Below are positions 17,132 to 26,100 of a stretch of DNA of 64,000 bases, piece by piece; position 1 is the first letter of the stretch; every line of letters begins with the position of its first letter. The stretch comes from HXMU1420-13 sp963691715 (GTDB taxonomy: Bacteria > Bacteroidota > Rhodothermia > Balneolales > Balneolaceae): positions 434,001-498,000 of the forward strand of contig OY829281.1 in the NCBI GenBank assembly GCA_963691715.1, written 5' to 3'. The position numbers were made by a program, and so were the translations under genes. The notes below the pieces were generated by a model that worked only from the letters and a program-made list of their open reading frames with translations, did not search any database and had not been told where the DNA came from.

Positions 17132-17530
17132 CTACCATGCAAATGCGTTGAAATATATAGGATCTAGATTAACTTCACGATTTTGAAGTTGGATTGCTCT
17201 TGGCATTGCCTCTTCTTCTTTTATGAAATTGATCATCATTTCAAAATTATACTTGAGCATATTATTACGGAATCTAGGGGAAAAACGAATAGTTATTGAA
17301 TAAATGCTGTCTATAGGTTCTTCATCTAGTAAGTAATAAGGATTGGGTGTATTTATTGGATAAAGATCTCCAATAATTTTGATATTGTCTCTGCCTGGAA
17401 TAAAAGTACTGTCTTCCAATTGAGGTTTCAAATTTACATTAAAAGTAATTTCAGTAGATTGTGCTTGTGCATTAAAAATGCACCACATACTGATATAAAA
17501 AATAAAAAGTAAAGGCTTGAATTGATTCAT
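17132..17530 (-). CDS. Small secreted beta-domain protein (CBM-like fold?)
   Basis: 132 residues with a signal peptide (about 1-23, ending NAQAQ). The body, EITFNVNLKPQLEDSTFIPGRD, IKIIGDLYPINTPNPYYLLD, IYSITIRF and KYNFEMMI, follows the strand pattern of CBM20/CBM48-like starch-binding or glycogen-recognition domains, including a D.[VI].[IV].G step. Aromatic carbohydrate-binding positions are not clear, so only the fold is suggested. It follows the DUF4900-like gene after 3 bases and precedes the pilin-like genes, so it may be a fibre or assembly component. Low certainty on function. Confidence 0.6.
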   Translation of the reverse strand: MNQFKPLLFIFYISMWCIFNAQAQSTEITFNVNLKPQLEDSTFIPGRDNIKIIGDLYPINTPNPYYLLDEEPIDSIYSITIRFSPRFRNNMLKYNFEMMINFIKEEEAMPRAIQLQNREVNLDPIYFNAFAW

Positions 17531-17533
17531 CGT

Positions 17534-18949
17534 TTAATCTTGTAAATGTGTTACCTCATCTTTCCAATAGACAATTGAAAAGACGCTTTCTCTTGGAAAT
17601 GAAGGAGGGATGGAAGCCTTTAATCTGTTATCATATTGGTAGTTTTTAGAATATCCAGAATATATGTTAGATATGCTTCCAGTTCCAACAGGGCCTCTAT
17701 TATTTTGAATAAGCCCCCCTAAGATATTTAATGTACCTCTGTAGCAACAAACGTTAAAATTTTCAACTGAAAATGAATCATTTAGAGCCATAACAGATGC
17801 ATGTATTGTTAAATCTTCTTGACCTGAAAATAAATGAGCTTGATCGTCAACTTGAACTTCCCCTTCACTCACTAAGCCTAACATATCAGTACTAGAAGAG
17901 TCTACCATTGGGTTGGTATGGTAGGTTATATCTCCATCTATTTCTATAAAAGACTCAGAATGTAAAGTGATACTGCCTTTTACTTCCCCGTGAACGTCAA
18001 CTCGTTCAGAAGTTGAAATAATCCCATTAATTGTACTTAAGTCATACTCAACAGGATCGCCCCATACATCGTTAATTTTTTCTGAAATACTAGCATACCC
18101 TACATCATCAGATTCATAAAATGTAACATTAATTTCGTTCTCGAATCTTAGTCCGCCATTTTCAGCTGATTCTTTAATACGACCTACCTCATAAGTAGTT
18201 GGTTCATTTTTTGAAGGTGCATTAAAGTTTTCTCCACCATAAAAATTTGGATTAGTTGGATACCACCAATGAGCCCTCCACATATTAGGACTTGTAATAA
18301 GACCATAGAAGGAGGGATCTCCAAACATAGAAAACTCTCCATTCGTATGGATAGGGCCGTGTATCTCGTCATCTGGAGCAAACCAAATAGTATAACCTTG
18401 CGAACTTAATTCGGATTGCGTCATGTAAGAATATTTAGAAAAAGAGTCTCTCTGCATTAAAACCTCGGTTGTGATTTGTGTATCGTCATAAATGGCGGTA
18501 CTCATAAGTAAAACTTTATATTCATCCCAACTAGTTACGCTATTATCTGGAATATCAGGACTATTTTGAGTATAAATATTTAATATTCCATTCATATAAA
18601 CTCTACTACCAATTTCACCACTGTTTTGTAAAGCTGCCTCGATATTTTTAAGCTCATCAAGTGTTATCTCTCCAAGGGTATATTGTTTTCTTGCATTGTA
18701 AGATCTTGCATGTAAGGCTAAAGTATCCACAACACTCCCAACAGGAATGCTACCAACCCAATCATTATCATTTTTAATAGTTTCTATGGCATTATCAATG
18801 AGTGATTTAGATATATTCCTAGCTTGTTCTTCATTATAAAATTTAGATGAAAGATCAGGAATCTCGGAAATACGTTTGGAATTATTAATTTGGATTAATC
18901 CCGTTATAATTGTTAAACCACTAACTAAAAGTAATAGACTTCTTCCCAT
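17534..18949 (-). CDS. DUF4900-like, PilX-like surface protein
   Basis: 471 residues. A single N-terminal hydrophobic helix (about 3-20) is followed by an amphipathic segment YNEEQARNISKSLIDNAIETI, as in PilX/type IV minor pilins. The rest is beta-rich with GPIHTNGEFSMFGDPSFYGLIT (about 199-220) and GLIQNNRGPVGTGS ... GYSKNYQYDNRL near the C-terminus, patterns I associate with DUF4900 proteins found beside type IV pilus-like genes. Two adjacent Cys lie in NFNVCCYRG. No canonical prepilin peptidase leader is visible. It follows two pilin-like genes with a 9-base gap and precedes the small secreted protein by 3 bases. Probably a large pilin-like tip or platform protein. Confidence 0.65.
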   Translation of the reverse strand: MGRSLLLLVSGLTIITGLIQINNSKRISEIPDLSSKFYNEEQARNISKSLIDNAIETIKNDNDWVGSIPVGSVVDTLALHARSYNARKQYTLGEITLDELKNIEAALQNSGEIGSRVYMNGILNIYTQNSPDIPDNSVTSWDEYKVLLMSTAIYDDTQITTEVLMQRDSFSKYSYMTQSELSSQGYTIWFAPDDEIHGPIHTNGEFSMFGDPSFYGLITSPNMWRAHWWYPTNPNFYGGENFNAPSKNEPTTYEVGRIKESAENGGLRFENEINVTFYESDDVGYASISEKINDVWGDPVEYDLSTINGIISTSERVDVHGEVKGSITLHSESFIEIDGDITYHTNPMVDSSSTDMLGLVSEGEVQVDDQAHLFSGQEDLTIHASVMALNDSFSVENFNVCCYRGTLNILGGLIQNNRGPVGTGSISNIYSGYSKNYQYDNRLKASIPPSFPRESVFSIVYWKDEVTHLQD

Positions 18950-18958
18950 AGTATTTTA

Positions 18959-19543
18959 TTAATAAGGTAAATTAATATTATTAGGTACAAATATTCTTTT
19001 CCAGATTAATCGAGGATATTGTACGTTGTCTTTATTTATGGAGTAAGGTTCTGCTGTTTCTATAATAATTTCAACTTCAACTTTTTTCACTGCAGATTTA
19101 TCCGAAGTGACAATCCCGTTTGCTGTGAAATAGGTGATTTCAAAATGAACAACTGGAAAGGAGATGGTCGCATATTCATCGGTATCAATTGGGCCGATGC
19201 GTTTTAAGAAGAAATCATTAGGATTCGATGAAGATGTAACTGGATCTGAGGTGTCGAATAGCCATTGTACATTGGTAGAGCCGAAATTATCATTATCAAA
19301 AACGTCAGCTTGGAATATGATATTTTTACTATCAATTGTAGAAAATGGAACAGCATTACCTGTTTTAAAACCAATTTTACTAAAATCATTATCTAACATT
19401 TCTACTAAATTACCTAATGAATTATGATTTAGTGAACTAAGAAGTAATTCATGGCTTTGGTTCACCACTTGGTTGTTAAAAGCGAGGATTGATATAAGAA
19501 ATAACCCACCTATTATAAATGTTATAGTAATTGCAGAATTCAT
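18959..19543 (-). CDS. PilW/GspJ-like pseudopilin-like protein
   Basis: 194 residues with a hydrophobic N-terminal helix right at the start (about 4-23, ITITFIIGGLFLISILAF). A helical then beta-rich body follows (NLVEMLDNDFSKIGFKTGNAV ... VKKVEVEIIIETAEP), the layout of GspJ/PilW minor pseudopilins. The conserved Gly-Phe/Met plus Glu5 prepilin peptidase site is absent, so it may be a retained membrane protein. It overlaps the preceding gene by TAATG and precedes the DUF4900-like gene by 9 bases. Assigned by architecture rather than by strong motifs. Confidence 0.55.
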   Translation of the reverse strand: MNSAITITFIIGGLFLISILAFNNQVVNQSHELLLSSLNHNSLGNLVEMLDNDFSKIGFKTGNAVPFSTIDSKNIIFQADVFDNDNFGSTNVQWLFDTSDPVTSSSNPNDFFLKRIGPIDTDEYATISFPVVHFEITYFTANGIVTSDKSAVKKVEVEIIIETAEPYSINKDNVQYPRLIWKRIFVPNNINLPY

Positions 19544-19962
19544 TAATAGCTATATGACTTTACATATTCCAAATTAATAAAAATATCAGGAGTTACTTGT
19601 TGGTTTAATACCGAGATCACCACTTGGTACCGTTTCATTGTGCCTGTGTCTTCTATCAAATCTGAGGTGCCACTAATTATGAAAGTACTTGTGTATTGAT
19701 CGTTGTTGCCATAAGATTGTGTTTCAATAATTGGATAATTTGCATATACGTAGCTTGCACTGTTTGGATTTAAATCATTGGGATCATAAATCCATTGTAC
19801 TTTATCTAGTTCGTCTTGAGCTACTGCAATGGCTCTACTTTCGGCTTCTGCTATATAAAGAGTTTGTCTAGAGTTATTGAAACTTTTCGCAGTATTTAAG
19901 CTTAAGAACGAAAATACTACCATTGCAGCGATCAAATATAATATTTCAGAGTAACTTGTCAT
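19543..19962 (-). CDS. PilV/GspI-like pseudopilin-like protein
   Basis: 139 residues beginning MTSYSEILYLIAAMVVFSFLSLNTAKSF (one hydrophobic helix, about 7-22). An amphipathic helix with many Ala/Glu follows (IAEAESRAIAVAQDELD), then a beta-rich domain ending INLEYVKSYSY. The helix-plus-beta layout and helix composition resemble PilV/GspI pilins. A Glu is present at position 6, but there is no upstream leader with a Gly cleavage site. It is the first gene of the locus in transcription order and is translationally coupled to the next (TAATG). The 202 bases upstream probably carry the main promoter. Confidence 0.55.
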   Translation of the reverse strand: MTSYSEILYLIAAMVVFSFLSLNTAKSFNNSRQTLYIAEAESRAIAVAQDELDKVQWIYDPNDLNPNSASYVYANYPIIETQSYGNNDQYTSTFIISGTSDLIEDTGTMKRYQVVISVLNQQVTPDIFINLEYVKSYSY

Positions 19963-19969
19963 TGTGTAT

Positions 19970-20031
19970 GTATTCTATATATATGAATAAAAACTGTGCA
20001 AATGTTACAATTTTACCAATGTATTCTATAT
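19970..20031. repeat. Repeated GTATTCTATAT in the leader of the pilin/rotor locus
   Basis: The 11-mer GTATTCTATAT occurs at 19970-19980 and 20021-20031, in the 202-base region upstream of the first gene of the locus. A similar AATGTATTCTA lies at about 28284 between the two adhesin genes. Possible binding sites; AT-rich composition makes chance occurrence plausible. Confidence 0.25.
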
Positions 20032-20164
20032 TTCTTTTTTTATATCCCCTTGCTAATCTTTCAGTTACTTGAACTATCAATGCATAAAATATAGATATTT
20101 ACATAATAGAAATGATTAATGAAATTAAAGGTTTAAGAATTTGAGTATGTACATATTAAAAAAT

Positions 20165-23100
20165 CTACTTTATTAAGGTCATTTTCTTTATAAATACATT
20201 ATTATTTGCTTGTAATCTATAAAAATAAACTCCACTAGCTAAGGTTCTAGCATTAAAATATGTTTGATATCTTCCTGGCTCGCGGTTTTCATTTATAAGT
20301 GTTTGGATTTTGCGGCCAAGTATGTCGTAAATCTCTAGTAGAACATCCGATTGTTCATCTAATCCAAAATTGATAGTGGTGCTAGGATTAAATGGATTAG
20401 GATAATTCTGGCTAAGGAAAGGTTGCATTGGAACATCTCTTTCGATTTGTTCTATAGAAATCATAAGTGTAAATCGTGTACTCATTGATTTCGATTTTGC
20501 AATAATTTTGTAATCAGGAGATAAAGGATTAACCTTTTCTCTTTTAGTTTTAGTGGAATGATTGAATATATATTCGCCCTCTTCTAGCAGATTGATGGTT
20601 TCACCTGTTATATTATCGAAAAGTGTTAAAATCCAGTCATCTGGTACACTTCTTAGGTCATCCCAGACTATTTGATATGTGCCACTCACTTCTAAATTTT
20701 CTTCATATGAATCGAAATGTAGAGGTATGTAGTAACGAGTTTTAAAATCTATCGGTAAATTATTGATATCTAATTGAGTGCCGTCTTCAAGTAATGAGTG
20801 AAACTCGAAATAAGTTTGTGCCATAGTAGTTAGGCGATAAGCATCTAACTTATCTTTTGATTTAGAAGCATCATCAGAAAGCATGATATGTGTTTCTTTA
20901 GCTCTACCATTTTCTCCTTTTACTGCAATTCCAATACGTACAATATCATATAAATTATCATTCTCCGATTTGAATGATAAACTATCAGAGTTTTTAGGCA
21001 TTGTTTTTCGAAGAAAAGAACCACCACTTGTTTTTGCTTCTTTTTTCACAGCTAAAGTTGGATCTGTATTATTGGCTTTTACCATGAATCCTTGAAAAGG
21101 TGCAATTAACCCGTTTCCGAGAGTCCCTGTTACTCCATTCCAGGTTAGAAATTCACCATTACCTGCATTGGCAGCTGGATCCCAAACATAAATTGTGGAT
21201 TCAACATTGGTTTTAGTCCAATTAGCATTGTCATCCCAGTCAATGGTAGCTGCAAAGGGGTTCCCAATTAAATTCCAACCAGAATCGGCGTTTGCTGTGT
21301 AGGTAATACCAAAATTAACCTCATCACCATTGCCATCCCATTCTTGACCTACAGCCTCTAAAGTATCGGGTAGTGGTTCATTATATCTGGAATCTCCTGG
21401 AATATCGCCCCAAACATAAAGCCAAATTCCTTGGCCTTGTTGCACATTAGTAGAAGCACTTGAGGGTGCTCGAAATCTTTGATTATCTGTTCCAGAATAA
21501 TTTTCTAATTTAGTAAAAACATTGGGTTGAAGTGTGTCACCTGGTGAGGTATTACTGTCATAAAATGCCCCTGGATAACCTTGGGTGATTGTACCATCGA
21601 GCAAATCTCCAAAAGTAGTTGAGAAAGGGGATGAAATTAATCTCCAGCCATTATTGCCAGTAATTTCGTTTTGCATTCTTATGGATCCTGATTCATATCT
21701 TTTGGAATTTGCGATCAAGTTTGAACCATCTGTTAATGACAATACGCCATCTAGGAGTTTAAGAGAATCAGTTACCGATAAGTTACCGATAAAACGAACG
21801 CCTGCAGGGTTATTAATTACTAAGTTTGAGAATGTATTTGGGGCAAACACAGACTGTAGAATACTACCGTTAAGTAGCACATAGCCAATATCTATGTTGT
21901 CTATATCAAGATCACCACCTACGGTAAGCGAGTCACTATTACTTCCTAATATATTTCCATCACCTGCGGTTTCGTCATTAACAATGAAGTTAATACCGCC
22001 AGATAGTGTTATAGATGCAGTATTTTCAATAGCAATTTTTTGAATTACAGTATTTGATTGATTCACAAATGGCTGTTCATTACCAACTGAAGGTGATGCA
22101 GGAATATATACTTTGTCTAAATTACTGGGAACAGCACCTGCACTCCAATTATTTGGATCATACCAATTTCTTGCATCGGCGACAGAACCAATCTGAGATT
22201 GCCATTGGGTGTTGAATTCAGCGAATTCTACTTGGGCATCATTAACTAAATCAGCAGCATTTAATGTACCCGTAATGGTTGCAATACCTGCATTGGTAGA
22301 CGAGGTGAGAATGGAAGTGTATGTACCATCATTATTATCTATAATCGAACTTAAAGTGCCAGATGTTACGCTTAAAGTAAAGGAATCTCCACCTACTAGT
22401 ACAGTATTTCCTTCAGCATCTTTTGCTTGGATTGTTATGGTTGAAGTGGAAAAACCGTCATTGAATATCACAGATGGATTTGCTGAAATGGTTGAAGTAG
22501 TTTCAGATGCCGCGCCAGGTGTAACATTAAAAGTATTACTAGTTCCTTGTTCAGTACCTGTAGTATTTGTTGCTGTAAGCGAACAAGAACCTGTATTGGA
22601 TATACTCACAGTTAATGAAGAAAGTATACCATTAGTAAATGTGGGTGAAGTTCCGGCTCCACTCCCTATAACACAGTTAGAAGTTAATGTTATAGTTCCA
22701 TTAAAAGTAGTAACTGTATCTTGAATGCCATCAACACCAATAATGGTAATATTGAAATTTTGACCAGCTAATTTATCAGATATATTTCCTGAGGGTACTC
22801 TTTGAACCAGAAAATTTGTTAATTCTCCTAAAATCACAACATCAAATTCATTGCTAGTAGTATCTGTTAAGTTGGTACTAGAAATTGTAATCGAGTATGT
22901 ACCAGTTTCATCGATAATAAGATTATCAAATTCAGCAACACCAAATAGGTTTGTTTCTACATTGGTGATTGAAGATCCATCAAAATTACCAGATCCAGAA
23001 ATTTGGTTTAAGCTTACGGAAACATTTACTCTACTTTCCTCCACAGCATTTCCAAATTGATCAATTAGTTGTAATCTTGGAGATGGAATTATTGGTGAGT

Positions 23101-26100
23101 TTACATTTGAAGAATTTGGTTGTTGAAGAAATTCTAGCGTAGTTGAATTTCCAGGCACTATTTTAAGTAACCCATAATCGGTAGTACCACCTAATCCAGT
23201 TGTTCCAACATTTTTAATAGTACCAAAATTTGGTATTATACCTGAAGTTGGCCTTACTCTAAAATTTCCAAAATTGATTTCAGCTGGATTGTTGGTAGAA
23301 TTAGTAGTTATTGTAAATGTGATTTGGGTTTTAGTTCTGCTAGTATACGATATTGACAAATCGGTACTCCCTCCAAAAGCAGGACTTACACTAGCTGTTG
23401 GATTAGAACCAGTATCGTCCCATTCAAAACCACTTGGTGCTTCAAAAATATATGTTCCTGTAGAGAATTCTCCTGCAAAACTTTCTTGTACTCTAGGGCC
23501 AGACAAAGTGGTAAATGTTGCTACAGAATTTGCATCATCAGCAGATATTGCATCACCGCCTAATGCAGGTGTAAGTAAACGAATTGGGACATTGTATTTA
23601 TTTGATAAATAGTCTTCGATAAGTTCCTGATCGGGCAAAGAAATTTCATTATTGTAAAGAATAACCTCTGCAATTAAACCATCCCAACTAGAATTATTGT
23701 CTAAAGGTCCTTGGCCTAAAATTGCAGTAGTTAAATTTGAAGGATCTAGTGTGCCAGAAGGAATAGGGGTTGATGAAGTTGGATTACTTAATACACCATC
23801 AATGTACATTTCATAGGTAGTTTCAGTAGTCCATTTTAACATAACAATTTGCCCTTCAGTAGTTTGAGCGTCTTCAAAGCTTTCTAAACTAAAACCAGTA
23901 AGATCTCTTAAGCCCGATGTTACCACATTACTTGCACCTCCAAGTGCGCCAATTGCATCGTATCGTAAACTAAAATATCGATCGTTAGAAGTTGTATTTG
24001 GTGTTACTGTTGTCCAGAATCCTTTATCTGTTGAAGTAATATCAGATTCAATTACAAAAAATATAGTTAGACCTGATAATCCTCCTAGGTATTGGGTTTC
24101 AGCATCAGCATCTTCAAGGCGTTCATTGGAAGAGCCTCCAGAAAATTCAATGGCTGGTTTGGAGTTTATGGTGCTTACTGAGCTTTGATAAATAGGAGCA
24201 ATAGCACCTGTAGAGGTAAAGTCATGACCATTTCCACTTTGATCCAACCAATTTAAAACATTATCTCCATCTTCAGCAGGATCACTATTTGCTTCTTCAA
24301 CCCCTTCATCTCCCTTTAACCAGAGTAATAATCCTGAAACTGACTTTGGTATACTAAATGAAACTGTTCTAGTTAGAGAATTACTATTATCGCTACCATC
24401 ATTAACAGTGAAAGAAATCTCGCGAGGTGAATCTGTAGGAGTTTCAGCAGTATTAACGTATTTAACGGTCCTAAGTGCTGATTCAAAGTCTATTCTTGAA
24501 GCTGGCCCTGTAAGTGTGAGTATACCATTAGAGTCATCCCAACTATCAGTTATACCAAAGATTTCTTCAAAAATTAATGAATCTTCGGCATTTGTATAAC
24601 CTGAGGAAATTTGCAAAACTGCGCTTTGTATGTCTAAATTATCAGGATCAGAAAGGGCTAGATTTTCAGTAATAATGGTGGTATCACTTGCCAAATAAAA
24701 CAAACTTGAAGTTTCGATATTGGAAAGAGTTGGCGGGGTGTTCAGGTTGGTAACCGATATGGTTCTAGACTGTACATTACTACTGTCTGTTCCATCAAAT
24801 ACACGAAAGGTAGCTTCTCTATTTAAATTTGTTACGGGGTCTGTGCTTGTGTTATTAAAAGTAACATTACGAAGGGCATCCTGATAATTAGTTACAGATG
24901 ATGTGCCACTTAATGATAGCACACCATTAAGAGCGTCAAAAGTTCCTATTATTCCATTTTGATCATCAAAATGAAGCTCATCTTCACCTAGTATAAAGTT
25001 GTTAGTAAATGCGATTGTAGCTCCTTCAAGATTTAAGTTATCTGGATCGGAGGTAGACAAGGTAGAAGTAATATCGGTGGGGGCATCATTTTCTGTAAAT
25101 GCTAGAATAGTGGTTTCAATATTATTGAGCTCTGGGGATGAATTAATAGAAACAATGTCTATACGTCTAGTAACAATATTACTTCTATCATCCCAATCAT
25201 AAACAGCAAATGCTAAACGCCTAGTCGTTTCTGAGGGATTTACAACATTTGTATTTTGATAGGTTACTGACCGTAATGCTTGCTGATAGTTAGCAATTGT
25301 CTCATTTCCAGAGAGTGTAAGTGTTCCAGTTACTATGTCGAAGTTTGCGGTAATACCTCCAATGGCAGCAGGTAAATTGAGTATATCTTCTGTACTTTCA
25401 TAACCTGAAAAGATTACAACCTTTGCACTATCAATACTCTTGTCATAAACCAACGAATCGTCATTAGCTATTAATAAAGAAGAGGTGGTTGTAATTGGAG
25501 TATCACCTTCTGTGAAAGTTAAATTGGTAACTTCAATTCCACTTAAAACTGGTTCCACGTTTTCCCACTTATTCTTTGAAAATGCATAAATATTGGTGAA
25601 GTCTGTATCCGTTAAAACACTATTCCAAGATATGATTTCAGCTATGGTGCCATCAAAAAAATTACCCTCACTAGAAATTCGAGCATTAGTTTCGGGATCT
25701 CTGGATCCATCAGTTGCACCAATTTCGGGACTTCCACCATGAGTTCTTTGTGTATCAACATTAGCAACTGCTACGATGGAACCACCATTTACATTTGCTC
25801 GCCAAGTTCTATCTGCTAAGTTAGATGAAGTGGCATCATGAGAAGCTATTAATGTATATGTTGTATTAGCTTCCACCGATCCAAGATTAACTACCTTATA
25901 CTGATTACCCACACTCCATTCGGATACATTCCAAACATAAGCATACAATACACTGTTTTTTATGCTTAAATTGTACCCCCTAGTCGCTGCTCCTTGTTCA
26001 TAAATTATCTGTAATCCTGATATGTTGGAGCCGGTTCGAAAAACTAAAACAAATGATTTTTCTGAATATTCAGAACTATTTAATATTGCGTTACTTGGGA

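Noticed and set aside
5830..19962. Degenerate flagellar cluster
   Set aside because: No export apparatus (FlhA, FlhB, FliP/Q/R), rod, hook or flagellin gene is visible in the window, and usher/chaperone genes take their place.
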